From: Cryobacterium sp. MLB-32
GTDB taxonomy: Bacteria > Actinomycetota > Actinomycetes > Actinomycetales > Microbacteriaceae
Direction: 5' to 3'
DNA: 64,000 bases
Assembly: GCF_000738085.1 (NCBI RefSeq)
Contig: NZ_JPRS01000003.1
Span: forward strand, 1 to 64,000
Shown here: piece by piece, positions 26,855 to 35,822 of the stretch
How the letters are laid out: every line of letters starts with the position of its first letter
Numbering within the stretch: position 1 is the first letter of the stretch
The notes under the pieces: generated by a model
Databases searched by the model: none
The model's input: only the letters and a program-made list of their open reading frames with translations
What the model was told of the DNA's origin: nothing
Translations under genes and position numbers: made by a program

Positions 26855-28249
26855 TCAGGACTCCAGTACAGGTTCGCGAGCGGAGGAAACCGCCGCGGTG
26901 GGTTCGTGGAAAGTCGACGCGACAGGCTTGACCATGAGGTTGGCCAGGAACCCGATCACCAGAATGCCGACCATGGTCAGCAGCGCCGGCTGATAGTCAG
27001 CCGCCGTCAGCTCTCCGGGTGTGCCCTGCGCGTCCAGGATCGAGTTCACGATCAGCGGCCCGGCGATGCCCGCCGCAGACCAGGCCGTCAGAAGGCGTCC
27101 ATGGATGGCGCCGACCTGGAAGGTGCCGAACAGATCGCGAAGGTAGGCCGGTGCCGTGGCAAAACCGCCACCGTAGAACGAGATGATGACGAACGCCAGG
27201 ATCACGTAGAGCGCCGTAGTGGCGCCGCCGAACAGGGCAAGTGCGAGGTACAGCAGCGTTCCCACTCCGAGGTAGACCATATAGATGTTCTTGCGTCCGG
27301 TGAAGTCCGAGGTGGCCGACCAGGCAAAGCGCCCACCCATGTTCGCGATCGACAGCAGTCCGACGAAACCACCGGCGACAACGGCGGTGACCAGGGACGA
27401 GCCGTCCGGCTGCCGGAAGAAGTCCTGGATCATCGGTGCGGCCTGCTCGAGGATTCCGATGCCGGCGGTGACGTTGCAGAACAGAACGACCCAGACAAGC
27501 CAGAACTGGCGGGTCTTAATGGCATTCTTCGCCGACACATGATTGCTGCTGACCAATGCTTTGGCCTTGATCTTCGCGGGATCGAATCCATCCGGCTTCC
27601 AGCCGGCGGCGGGCACTTTGATGGTGAACGCCCCGAACATCATGTAGGCGAGGTACACCACGGCGAATGTGAGGAACAGCTTCCCCACGGAGTCGCCGCT
27701 CGCGACCCAGCCGGTCGCACCCGAATTGGGATCGTAGGCCGTGAGCAGCAGGGTTGACAGGGGGCTGGCGATGAGGGCGCCACCGCCGAAACCCATGATG
27801 GCCATTCCGGTCGCGAGTCCCGGGCGGTCGGGGAACCATTTGATCAAGGTCGACACCGGGGAGATGTATCCGATACCGAGCCCGATGCCGCCGATGAAGC
27901 CGTAGCCGAGGTAGACGAGCCACAACTGGTTGCTGAAGATCCCCAGCGAGCCGATCAGGAAGCCACCCGACCAGAAGAGCGCGGAGACGAACATGGCCTT
28001 GCGCGGACCATTTGTGTCGACCCAGGTACCGAGTACGGCGGCCGACAACCCCAGCATCACGATGGCGATGGAGAAGATCACGCCGATCTGGGTGAGGCTC
28101 GCATCGAAGTGCGAAACGAGGGCGGTCTTGTACACGCTGGACGCATAGGCCTGGCCGATGCTCAGGTGAACGGCGAGGGCCGCCGGAGGGATGAGCCAGC
28201 GGTTGAATCCGGGTGGGGCGATGGTGCGGTCGCGATCGAGCCAACTCAT
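26855..28249 (-). CDS. OFA-family MFS transporter (oxalate/formate antiporter type), copy 2
   Basis: A 464-residue, 12-helix MFS protein, near-identical in layout to copy 1, including the same N-terminus (MSWLDRDRT..PPGFNRW) and central stretch (NAIKTRQFW, ILEQAAPMIQDFFRQ). The C-termini diverge (PVLES here, RSTRRRA in copy 1). It is divergent from fdhF across a 169-base promoter region and tightly linked to its own small subunit. The tandem arrangement points to local duplication of the whole two-gene unit. Confidence 0.88.
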   Translation of the reverse strand: MSWLDRDRTIAPPGFNRWLIPPAALAVHLSIGQAYASSVYKTALVSHFDASLTQIGVIFSIAIVMLGLSAAVLGTWVDTNGPRKAMFVSALFWSGGFLIGSLGIFSNQLWLVYLGYGFIGGIGLGIGYISPVSTLIKWFPDRPGLATGMAIMGFGGGALIASPLSTLLLTAYDPNSGATGWVASGDSVGKLFLTFAVVYLAYMMFGAFTIKVPAAGWKPDGFDPAKIKAKALVSSNHVSAKNAIKTRQFWLVWVVLFCNVTAGIGILEQAAPMIQDFFRQPDGSSLVTAVVAGGFVGLLSIANMGGRFAWSATSDFTGRKNIYMVYLGVGTLLYLALALFGGATTALYVILAFVIISFYGGGFATAPAYLRDLFGTFQVGAIHGRLLTAWSAAGIAGPLIVNSILDAQGTPGELTAADYQPALLTMVGILVIGFLANLMVKPVASTFHEPTAAVSSAREPVLES

Positions 28250-28312
28250 ATGGGAACGTACTTTCTGTTCTGGGTGGCGTCATCGCCCCCCGACCGTCGG
28301 ATTTCAGAACTG

Positions 28313-28326
28313 TGAGAAATCTCTCA
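28313..28326. promoter_or_regulatory. Inverted repeat in the MFS/fdhF divergent promoter region
   Basis: TGAGA at 28313-28317 and TCTCA at 28322-28326 flank AATC. The adjoining string TCTCTCAGCAA recurs with one change (TCTCTCAGTAA) at 24954-24964, beyond the other end of the MFS region. A TATACG element a few bases downstream could be an fdhF -10 box. Possible shared operator, weakly supported. Confidence 0.35.
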
Positions 28327-28418
28327 GCAAAGACTATACGAACGCATCCAGCGTCCTTTTCCTCCGAGTTGCGGCGGCGGGTGCACCCTCGCCGAACTTT
28401 TCGGTGCAGGATGGAGTA

Positions 28419-30728
28419 ATGAAACGTGGAGCACCGGTCGAAGACATCAACGAAGACAACCTGGTCGTCAAGCAGCCCAAGACGCATGCAGCGGGCTTGG
28501 AAGCGGTGGTTGTTGCGCTTGACCGCGGAATCGCCCAGGCGGGACTCTCCCGCACGGCCCGCTCCCTGCTGCGACTCAACCAGCGCGATGGAACAGATTG
28601 CCCCGGCTGCGCATGGCCGGAGTCTCAGGGTCACCGCAAGACGGCAGAGTTCTGCGAGAACGGCGCGAAGGCCGTCGCGGAGGAGAGCACGCTCCGAACG
28701 GTGACCCCCGAATTCTGGGCAGAGCACTCCATCGCCGAGCTGGAAACCAAGACGGAGTATTGGCTCGGCAACCAGGGTCGCATCACGCATCCGGTCGTCA
28801 TCCGTCCCGGCGACACGCACTATTCTCAGATCAGCTGGGACGATGCGTTCGAGCTGATCGGCGAGAAGATCCGGGCGTCGACGCCCGAACGCACCGTCTT
28901 CTACACGTCCGGCCGTACCGCCAACGAGTCAGCCTTCATGTACCAGTTGTTCGCACGCTCCATCGGCACCAACAACCTGCCCGACTGTTCCAACATGTGC
29001 CACGAGTCCTCGGGTTCGGCACTCAATCCCACGATCGGCATCGGCAAGGGCACGGTCTCCCTTGAGGACATCCACCAGGCCGAGCTCATCTTCGTGGTGG
29101 GCCAGAACCCGGGAACGAATCACCCGCGTATGCTTTCCGCACTCGCGGAGTGCAAGGACAACGGCGGCAAGATCGTCGCCGTCAATCCGCTTCCTGAGGC
29201 GGGCCTGTTCAACTTCCGCGACCCGCAGACACCCACCGGCCTCGTCGGGAAAGGCGTCGACCTCGCCGACGAGTTCCTGCAGATCAAGGTCGGCGCGGAC
29301 CTCGCACTGTTCCAGGCGCTCGGCCACCTGCTGCTCGAAGCCGAGGAGCGCGTTCCCGGGTCGGTCGTCGACCACGCTTTCATCGCCGAGAACACGGACG
29401 GCATCGACGCGTATCGCGCCGCTCGCAAGACAATCGACTGGGACGAGACCGAGGCTGCCACGGGACTGACCCGCGAGCACATCGCCACGGTCGCCCAGAT
29501 GATGGTCGAATCCAAGGCCACGATCATCTGCTGGGCACTCGGCCTCACCCAGCAGCCGCACTCCGTGAACACGCTCAAGGAGATCATCAACCTGCTTCTG
29601 TTGCAGGGAAACTTCGGCAAGCCCGGCGCGGGCGCCTGCCCGGTGCGCGGGCACTCCAACGTGCAGGGCGACCGCACCATGGGCGTCTGGGAGAAGCCGA
29701 AGGAAGAGAGCCTTGCCGCCCTCGACCTCGAGTTCTCGATCGAGTCGCCACGAGCACACGGCCTGGACTCGGTCGACACCGTCGATGCCTTCGTGCATGA
29801 CAACGTGGACGTCTTCATCTCGATGGGCGGCAACTTCGCCCTCGCCTGCTCCGACACGGAGCTGCTCGAGGGAGCCATGCAGCGCGTGGGACTCACGGTG
29901 AGTGTGTCCACCAAACCGAACCGCTCCCACGTGAAGCACGGCCAGACGTCGCTCATCCTGCCAACACTCGGCCGCACCGACACCGACGATAAGCACCCCG
30001 GTGGTCGTCAGGTGCTTTCGGTCGAAGACTCCATGTCCGTCGTTCGCACAACCCAGGGACGCCTTGACCCCGTGTCGGAGCACATGCTGGCCGAACCCGT
30101 GATCATCGCTCGAATGGCGAACGCGACTTTGGGCGCCGACCACGTGATCGACTGGAAGGCGATGGCCGACGACTACGACGTCATCCGTGACCACATCTCC
30201 CGGGTCATTCCTGGCTTTGAGGACTTCAACGCTCGCCTCAAAACCAAGAACGGGTTCGTGCTTCCGAACCCGCCGCGTGATACCCGCAGCTTCAAGACCG
30301 ACATCGGTCTGGCCCGATTCACGGTGAGCCCGCTGGAATACCTGACGCCACCGGAGGGGCACCTGATCCTGCAGACGATGCGCAGCCACGACCAGTACAA
30401 CACCACGTTCTACGGCCTCGACGACCGCTACCGTGGCATCTCCAACGGTCGCCGGGTCATTCTCATCAACGCCGAGGATGCGGTCGACATGGGCTTCCAG
30501 GACCGCGACATGGTCGACGTCATCAGCACCTTCCAGGGCACGGAACGCCGAGCAGACAGCTTCCGGCTGGTCGTGTACCCCACGCCACGCGGATGCGCGG
30601 CCGCGTATTTCCCGGAGGCAAACGCGCTGATGCATCGCGAGCTCGTGGCGCGTGAGTCGAACACTCCCGGTTACAAGGCGATGGCGGTGCGCTTCGTGGC
30701 ACGGGCCGAGGAACCGGCCCTCGCCTAA
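28419..30728 (+). CDS. FdhF/YdeP-family molybdopterin oxidoreductase (formate dehydrogenase alpha-like)
   Basis: A 769-residue Mo-bisPGD enzyme. The N-terminal DCPGCAWPESQGH is the YdeP-type Cys motif, and Cys194 in DCSNMCHESSGSAL is at the Mo-ligand position (Cys, not selenocysteine). LTQQPHSVNTLKEIINLLLL, GACPVRGHSNVQGDRTMG and a C-terminal cofactor-binding domain follow. It has AGGA seven bases before ATG 28419. No FdhB or FdhI subunit is adjacent. With fdhD, moaA and OFA transporters nearby, formate oxidation is the best guess. Confidence 0.87.
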   Translation: MKRGAPVEDINEDNLVVKQPKTHAAGLEAVVVALDRGIAQAGLSRTARSLLRLNQRDGTDCPGCAWPESQGHRKTAEFCENGAKAVAEESTLRTVTPEFWAEHSIAELETKTEYWLGNQGRITHPVVIRPGDTHYSQISWDDAFELIGEKIRASTPERTVFYTSGRTANESAFMYQLFARSIGTNNLPDCSNMCHESSGSALNPTIGIGKGTVSLEDIHQAELIFVVGQNPGTNHPRMLSALAECKDNGGKIVAVNPLPEAGLFNFRDPQTPTGLVGKGVDLADEFLQIKVGADLALFQALGHLLLEAEERVPGSVVDHAFIAENTDGIDAYRAARKTIDWDETEAATGLTREHIATVAQMMVESKATIICWALGLTQQPHSVNTLKEIINLLLLQGNFGKPGAGACPVRGHSNVQGDRTMGVWEKPKEESLAALDLEFSIESPRAHGLDSVDTVDAFVHDNVDVFISMGGNFALACSDTELLEGAMQRVGLTVSVSTKPNRSHVKHGQTSLILPTLGRTDTDDKHPGGRQVLSVEDSMSVVRTTQGRLDPVSEHMLAEPVIIARMANATLGADHVIDWKAMADDYDVIRDHISRVIPGFEDFNARLKTKNGFVLPNPPRDTRSFKTDIGLARFTVSPLEYLTPPEGHLILQTMRSHDQYNTTFYGLDDRYRGISNGRRVILINAEDAVDMGFQDRDMVDVISTFQGTERRADSFRLVVYPTPRGCAAAYFPEANALMHRELVARESNTPGYKAMAVRFVARAEEPALA

Positions 30729-30738
30729 CGAGACAACG

Positions 30739-30788
30739 ACGAAGGGCTGCCGGGGCGGGTGCATGCACCCGCCTCAACAGCCCTTCGT
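30739..30788. terminator. Bidirectional terminator between the fdhF-like gene and fdhD
   Basis: ACGAAGGGCTG at 30739-30749 pairs perfectly with CAGCCCTTCGT at 30778-30788. Nested inside, 30754-30773 is a 20-base perfect palindrome centred on GCATGC. The whole structure fills the 71-base gap between two convergent genes, so it can stop transcription from both sides. Confidence 0.85.
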
Positions 30789-30799
30789 GTGTGATCCGC

Positions 30800-31687
30800 T
30801 CAGACTATGACGGTCGGGCTCGCGTGCGCCCGTTCCTCGTCGCCAGCGCCAGAGCCAGCCTCCACGATGCGGTGGTCCCCGGCGTAAATGACCATCGACT
30901 CTCCCCGGAGGAATCCCACGAGGGTCATCCCCACCTCGGCCGCGAATTCAGCCGCCAATGACGATGGGGCCGATACCGCGGCGAGCACCGGGATCCCGGC
31001 CATCAGTGCCTTCTGGGCCAGTTCGAAGCTGGCCCGGCTCGACACCATCAGAACCGTTCCGGTCAGCGGCAGGCGCTCCTCTTTCACGGCCCAGCCGATG
31101 ACCTTGTCGACGGCATTGTGTCGGCCCACATCTTCTCGCAGCACGAGAAGTTCGCCGGTTGTGCCGTCGAAGAGCGCTGCCGCGTGCAGCCCGCCGGTCT
31201 TGTGGAAGACATCCTGTCCGGCGCGGAGCAGCCGTGGGAACGTCGTCAGCAGGCCGGCATCCACGCGCAAGGCATCCGCGGCCACGTCGTAGATCGATTT
31301 CGTGCGCACGGCGTCGATGCTTGCCTTCCCGCACAAACCGCAGGAACTCGTGGTGATGAACGAGCGTTCCAGGCTCGGATCGGGCGGTGCGACACCGTCG
31401 GCCAGGGTCACGTCCATCACGTTGTACGTGTTTTCCCCGTCAACAGTCGCACCGGCGCAGTACCGCGCGGCGCTGAAATGCGCACCCCGGGTAATGATGC
31501 CCTCCGACACGAGAAACCCCGCAGCGAGGTCGAAGTCGTTTCCGGGTGTGCGCATGGTGACCGCCAACGACCTGCCATTGACGCGCATTTCCAGGGGTTC
31601 CTCGACCGCGAGGAAGTCCTCGCGACTGATTCGGCTCTCCCCCACCGTCAACCGCACAATCTTGCGTCGTGCCGTAATTCTGCCCAT
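30800..31687 (-). CDS. fdhD: Formate dehydrogenase accessory sulfurtransferase FdhD
   Basis: A 295-residue FdhD. It carries the RTPGNDFDLAAGFLVSEGII motif, the catalytic TSSCGLCGKASID with CxxC, and LREDVGRHNAVDKVIGWA, the bis-MGD-binding signature. FdhD transfers sulfur onto the molybdenum cofactor of formate dehydrogenases, which fits the neighbouring FdhF-like enzyme. It is 5 bases downstream of moaA, probably in the same transcript. Confidence 0.95.
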   Translation of the reverse strand: MGRITARRKIVRLTVGESRISREDFLAVEEPLEMRVNGRSLAVTMRTPGNDFDLAAGFLVSEGIITRGAHFSAARYCAGATVDGENTYNVMDVTLADGVAPPDPSLERSFITTSSCGLCGKASIDAVRTKSIYDVAADALRVDAGLLTTFPRLLRAGQDVFHKTGGLHAAALFDGTTGELLVLREDVGRHNAVDKVIGWAVKEERLPLTGTVLMVSSRASFELAQKALMAGIPVLAAVSAPSSLAAEFAAEVGMTLVGFLRGESMVIYAGDHRIVEAGSGAGDEERAHASPTVIV

Positions 31688-31692
31688 GTTAG

Positions 31693-32811
31693 TTAACCGC
31701 CAATGTAAGACATCTCAATTTTCTTCTTTCCTGACGCCCGCAGTTCCCGGGTCTTGGAGCTGCGAAGCTCCGAGTATCGGTCGGTACGCTCGCGCCAAAT
31801 ATGGGCCATCACGGTGGAGAGCTGCTCGTCGGTGCATCCCCCGCGCATGAGGGCGCGGAGGTCGTGCCCATCCGTCGCGAACAGGCAGGTGAAAAGCTTG
31901 CCGTCCGTGGACACCCGCGCACGAGAGCACGAATGGCAGAAGGATTGCGTCACGCTTGAGATCACGCCGATCTCTCCGCTCCCGTCCTGATAACGCCAGC
32001 GCCTCGAGGTCTCGCCGTCATAGTTCGGGGCTACCTCCTCAAGGGGCATCTCTGCGTGGATGCGACTGACGACCTCGGCGGAGGGCACCACAGCGCCCAT
32101 CTCCCACCCGTTGCTCGTGCCCACGTCCATGAACTCGATGAAGCGCAGAATATACGGCGTGCCTTTGAAATGACGGGCCATCGCCACGATGTCCTGGTCG
32201 TTCTTGCCGCGCTGCATGACCATGTTGATCTTGATGGGACCGAGGCCGACCTCATGGGCGACGTCGATGCCCTTCAGAACCTTGTCCACCGAGAATTTGA
32301 CATCGTTCATGGCCTGGAAGGTCTCGTCATCGAGGGAGTCCAGTGACACGGTGACGCGCTTGAGGCCGGCATCCTTGAGCGCCTGGGCCTTGGTGGCCAG
32401 CACGGAGCCGTTGGTGGTCAACGCGATGTCGATCTCGCGCCCATCGGGCGTTCGGAGCGCCGCAAGCATGCCCACGAGTTGCTCGAGGCCGCGCCGCAGC
32501 AGCGGTTCGCCGCCGGTGAGACGAATCTTTTCCACGCCGTGCGCCACGGAGATGCGTGCGAGGCGAGTCATCTCCTCGAAGGTCATGAGCTCGTCGCGCT
32601 CCATGAACGCGAAGTCTTTGCCGAAGATCTCTTTGGGCATGCAGTACACACAGCGAAAGTTGCAACGATCGGTGACCGAGAGCCGCAGGTCCTGCAATGC
32701 CCGGTTGCGGTGATCCGTCACACGTCCGGTGGGTTTCTCGGTCAGGAGCGGGATATCCGACAAGTGGCTGTAGAAACGCGGAGTGGGTGCTGTTACATCG
32801 ACGCCTGTCAT
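31693..32811 (-). CDS. moaA: GTP 3',8-cyclase MoaA (molybdenum cofactor biosynthesis)
   Basis: A 372-residue radical SAM enzyme. The N-terminal cluster is [14 protein letters not shown] (CxxxCxxC), with [11 protein letters not shown] after it. The C-terminal cluster Cys are in [20 protein letters not shown], and the protein ends in the conserved GG pair. It makes the first Moco intermediate from GTP. Upstream of fdhD, it forms a Moco-supply unit for the FdhF-like enzyme. Other moa genes are not in this window. Confidence 0.95.
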   Translation of the reverse strand: MTGVDVTAPTPRFYSHLSDIPLLTEKPTGRVTDHRNRALQDLRLSVTDRCNFRCVYCMPKEIFGKDFAFMERDELMTFEEMTRLARISVAHGVEKIRLTGGEPLLRRGLEQLVGMLAALRTPDGREIDIALTTNGSVLATKAQALKDAGLKRVTVSLDSLDDETFQAMNDVKFSVDKVLKGIDVAHEVGLGPIKINMVMQRGKNDQDIVAMARHFKGTPYILRFIEFMDVGTSNGWEMGAVVPSAEVVSRIHAEMPLEEVAPNYDGETSRRWRYQDGSGEIGVISSVTQSFCHSCSRARVSTDGKLFTCLFATDGHDLRALMRGGCTDEQLSTVMAHIWRERTDRYSELRSSKTRELRASGKKKIEMSYIGG

Positions 32812-32855
32812 TCAACCAGCCTAATCCTCCAGTCTGTGTTCACGCGCAGTGCGCC

Positions 32856-32882
32856 ACGGGTCAGGCACGGGTCAGGCACGGG
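32856..32882. repeat. 11-bp direct repeat upstream of moaA
   Basis: CACGGGTCAGG is repeated twice in tandem from 32856 to 32877, followed by a truncated third copy. The 11-base period is about one helical turn. It lies 45-70 bases upstream of moaA, where a regulator could bind. Confidence 0.6.
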
Positions 32883-32941
32883 TAACGCGCCGCGACGTAC
32901 GGTTCACACCGGGACCGTTCGGATCACCAGAAGGGAATGAG

Positions 32942-32969
32942 CCAGTGAACCAGTGAACCAGTGAACCAG
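32942..32969. repeat. 8-bp tandem repeat upstream of moaA
   Basis: CCAGTGAA is repeated three times perfectly, plus a half copy (CCAG). It is a short tandem array in the noncoding stretch between moaA and the formaldehyde dehydrogenase terminator, and may vary in copy number by slippage. Confidence 0.7.
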
Positions 32970-33040
32970 AGCGTGCAACCCCGTGATGTACGCAGGCTCA
33001 CCAGTGGGCACTCCGGGCAGCGCGGTGCCGGCTGACCAAA

Positions 33041-33080
33041 CACAACAACGGATGCCCCGGGCGGGACATCCGTTATTGTG
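33041..33080. terminator. Terminator of the formaldehyde dehydrogenase gene
   Basis: CACAACAACGGATG at 33041-33054 pairs with CATCCGTTATTGTG at 33067-33080, with one mismatch and a 12-base GC-rich loop. It follows the stop of the leftward dehydrogenase gene by 15 bases. Confidence 0.7.
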
Positions 33081-33095
33081 ACAGTTGCCTGGGAC

Positions 33096-34313
33096 CTAGG
33101 CCTTCACGTAACCGTTCGGATTGAGCACGTACTTCGTTGCGGCACCGGCGTCGAACTCGGCGTAGCCGCGCGGGGCGTCCTCGAGACTGATCGCCTTGGC
33201 GTTCACAGCCTTGCCGATCTGCACCTTGTCGTGCAGGATCGCCATCATCAACTGGCGGTTGTACTTCATCACCGGGCACTGCCCGGTGGCGAAGGTGAGC
33301 GACTTGGCCCAGCCGAGGCCGAGTCGAATCGAGAGAGAGCCGACCTGGGCAGCGGCGTCCTTGGCTCCCGGGTCACCCGTGACGTAGAGTCCCGGAATGC
33401 CCAGACCACCACCGGCAGCCGTGACCGTCATCAGGGAATTGAGCACCGTGGCCGGTGCCTCCTCACCCGCTGACTTGCCATGGCCTCGTGCCTCGAAGCC
33501 CACGGCATCGACACCCGCATCGACCTCGGGTACGCCGAGGATCTGTTCGATCTGCTCCCCCGGCTCGCCCTTGGTGAGGTCGATGGTCTCGCAGCCGAAA
33601 CTGCGAGCCTGCGCGAGGCGCTCGGGGTTCATGTCGCCGACAATGACGACCGCTGCACCGAGCAGTTGCGCCGAGACGGCGGCCGCGAGTCCCACCGGGC
33701 CTGCGCCGGCCACATACACCGTTGACCCCACGCCGACACCGGCGGTGTAGGCGCCGTGAAAGCCGGTCGGGAAGATGTCGGAGAGCATGGTGAGGTCCAT
33801 GATTTTCTCCAGGGCCTGGTCCCGGTCAGGGAACTTCAGCAGGTTCCAGTCGGCATACGGGACGAGTACGTATTCTGCCTGCCCGCCGACCCAGCCGCCC
33901 ATGTCGACGTAGCCGTAGGCGCTGCCGGGGCGATCCGGGTTCACATTGAGGCAGATGCCCGTCTTGCGTTCCTTACAGTTGCGGCAGCGACCGCAGGAGA
34001 TGTTGAACGGTACGGAGCAGATGTCTCCGACCTTGATGAATTCAACGTCGGGGCCCACCTCGACCACTTCGCCCGTGATTTCGTGCCCCAGCACGAGGTT
34101 TTTGGGGGCTGTGGTCCGACCGCGCACCATGTGCTGGTCTGATCCGCAGATATTGGTGGTGACCGTGCGCAGGATCACGCCGTGCGGCACCTTGCGACCG
34201 ACGTTGGCCGGGTTGACGCCCGGCCCGTCCTTCAGTTCGAATGTTGGGTAGTCAATGTCGATGACCTCGACTTCTCCCGCACTCTTGTAGGCAACTGCTC
34301 TGTTCCCCGTCAT
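33096..34313 (-). CDS. Glutathione-independent formaldehyde dehydrogenase (Zn-dependent)
   Basis: A 405-residue medium-chain dehydrogenase. The catalytic zinc site is in NICGSDQHMVRGRT and LGHEITGEVVEVG, the structural zinc Cys set in CGRCRNCKERKTGIC, and the NAD motif VYVAGAGPVGLAAAV. The extended loops (DRPGSAYGYVDMGGWVGGQ) are typical of the Pseudomonas-type formaldehyde dehydrogenase, which makes formate with NAD. ATG 34313 has GGAAG just upstream. Product formate could feed the neighbouring FdhF-like enzyme. Confidence 0.9.
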   Translation of the reverse strand: MTGNRAVAYKSAGEVEVIDIDYPTFELKDGPGVNPANVGRKVPHGVILRTVTTNICGSDQHMVRGRTTAPKNLVLGHEITGEVVEVGPDVEFIKVGDICSVPFNISCGRCRNCKERKTGICLNVNPDRPGSAYGYVDMGGWVGGQAEYVLVPYADWNLLKFPDRDQALEKIMDLTMLSDIFPTGFHGAYTAGVGVGSTVYVAGAGPVGLAAAVSAQLLGAAVVIVGDMNPERLAQARSFGCETIDLTKGEPGEQIEQILGVPEVDAGVDAVGFEARGHGKSAGEEAPATVLNSLMTVTAAGGGLGIPGLYVTGDPGAKDAAAQVGSLSIRLGLGWAKSLTFATGQCPVMKYNRQLMMAILHDKVQIGKAVNAKAISLEDAPRGYAEFDAGAATKYVLNPNGYVKA

Positions 34314-34403
34314 GAACTTCCTTCCTAGTTTTTGTCTGCTGATCAGGACTAATCCGAACAACATGTGATTGATCTAGTTGGAGCACTACAACGCAACTAT
34401 ATG

Positions 34404-34433
34404 GGGGGATCACGTGCCCGCGACGTGATTCCC
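34404..34433. terminator. Hairpin between glycerate kinase and formaldehyde dehydrogenase
   Basis: ATCACGT at 34409-34415 pairs with ACGTGAT at 34423-34429, and flanking GGG/CCC extends the stem past one bulge. It lies downstream of the glycerate kinase stop and 90 bases upstream of the dehydrogenase start, so it may be a terminator or an operator. Confidence 0.45.
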
Positions 34434-34506
34434 AGCTCCTGCACATACAACGGGGATGGGCGCTGCGCGGTCCGCCCTGAGCGCTGTCCATCGCCCCGAT
34501 CGGACA

Positions 34507-35655
34507 TTAGAGAATTGCGCAGACCTGCGCTGTGACGTCACGAACGCGGTCGAAGGCGTTTCGCTGAAGTTCCGCGAGGGAGGCTGGGCCGTTTGCGATG
34601 GAGAAGGCCGCCGTGAGACCGGCCGCTCGGGTCTGGTCGGACGACAGCCCGACGCTGCCCGCGATCACGATCACCCGGGCCGCGGTCGGCGAGAGCCGGG
34701 TGACCGCGTCGACGACCTTGCCGGCGAGGGACTGGGAGTCGAAACGACCTTCCCCGGTGAGCACGAGGTCCGCGCCGGCCAATCGGTCGGCCAGTCCGAC
34801 GGCATCCGCCACCATCGTCGAACCGGGCATCATCTCGGCCCCGAGGAGGGGAACGAGCGTGGCCGGCATGCCGCCGGCGGCACCGGCGCCGGGCCTGTCG
34901 AGCATGCTGAGCCCGGTGGCGCGCTCAACCACGGCGCAGAGATGGGCCAGGCCGGCATCGAGCACGTGCACATCGGCCGCGGAAGCGCCCTTTTGCGGTC
35001 CGAACACGGATGCCGCCCCCTGCTCACCGCACAGCGGATTGCTGACGTCGACGGCCAGACGCCACCGCACACGACGGGCCCGCTCATGCAGGCCGGATAC
35101 GTCGATCGCGCGGATGGCGCCGAGACCGGCCCCTCCGGGAGGGACGACCTGTCCGGCGTGGTCAAGGAACGCCACGCCGAGCGCGCTGAGCAGGCCGGTT
35201 CCCCCGTCGGTACTGGCCGACCCTCCCACGCAGAGCAGGATCTCGTCGACGCCCTGATCGAGCAGATCGTGTGCGAGGATCCCGACACCGAAGCTGTCGG
35301 CGCGGAGGGGCTCCAGCTCGACGTCCGAGACGTCTGGCAACCCGTTGGCTTCGGCAGCCTCAATGACGGCGGTTCGGCCGTCGGACGATATTCCGACCCG
35401 CGCCTGTCGGGGCCTGCCGAGCGCGTCGACGGTAGACAGCGTTCGGGCCGGCACGCCCCAGACAGCCAGCACGGCGTCGAGGGTTCCCTCGCCGCCGTCG
35501 GCCATGGGGCACTGCACGATGACGGCGTCAGGACCGAAAACCGCTCGGGCTCCCTCGGCCATGGCGGCCGCGGCCTCGGCGGCGCTCAAACTGCCCTTGA
35601 ACGAATCGGGCGCAACGACCACGGTGAGCGGCGTCATCGCCGCGGGAGTACTCAT
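34507..35655 (-). CDS. Glycerate kinase
   Basis: A 382-residue GlxK-type glycerate 2-kinase. The N-terminal VVVAPDSFKGSLSAAEAA, CPMADGGEGTLDAV, LLCVGGSASTDGGTG, AGAAGGMPATL and LVLTGEGRFDSQSLAGKV are diagnostic. It phosphorylates glycerate to 2-phosphoglycerate, the end step of glyoxylate use. Glyoxylate is a product of ureide breakdown, which gives a loose link to the purine genes 15 kb away. Confidence 0.94.
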   Translation of the reverse strand: MSTPAAMTPLTVVVAPDSFKGSLSAAEAAAAMAEGARAVFGPDAVIVQCPMADGGEGTLDAVLAVWGVPARTLSTVDALGRPRQARVGISSDGRTAVIEAAEANGLPDVSDVELEPLRADSFGVGILAHDLLDQGVDEILLCVGGSASTDGGTGLLSALGVAFLDHAGQVVPPGGAGLGAIRAIDVSGLHERARRVRWRLAVDVSNPLCGEQGAASVFGPQKGASAADVHVLDAGLAHLCAVVERATGLSMLDRPGAGAAGGMPATLVPLLGAEMMPGSTMVADAVGLADRLAGADLVLTGEGRFDSQSLAGKVVDAVTRLSPTAARVIVIAGSVGLSSDQTRAAGLTAAFSIANGPASLAELQRNAFDRVRDVTAQVCAIL

Positions 35656-35784
35656 GCCTTCAGGCTATTTCACTCTCTCACCGGCGACGTCCGGAGGCTC
35701 GACGAACCGAAAGCTTTGGCCGGGACGAACCTTTTCCTCAGCAAGCTCTGGCGAGTGTCGGCGGGGTGGCATACACTTTTCCTA

Positions 35785-35800
35785 TAGAACATTTATTCTA
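35785..35800 (+). promoter_or_regulatory. LexA (SOS) box upstream of DUF6504-dnaE2
   Basis: TAGAACATTTATTCTA contains GAAC-N4-ATTC, one base from the Gram-positive SOS consensus GAAC-N4-GTTC, inside a symmetric TAGAA/TTCTA frame. It is 23 bases upstream of the DUF6504 start. Error-prone polymerase genes are classic LexA targets, so the placement fits. Confidence 0.65.
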
Positions 35801-35822
35801 TTTTCGAGTGAGGAGTCCGGCC

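Noticed and set aside
28929-30764. A 611-codon open frame opposite the FdhF-like gene
   Set aside because: It is long only because the codon bias of the sense gene keeps the antisense frame open; the product has no domain.
34456-35787. A 443-codon open frame opposite glycerate kinase
   Set aside because: Antisense shadow; the composition is Arg/Gly/Asp-rich and no motif is present.
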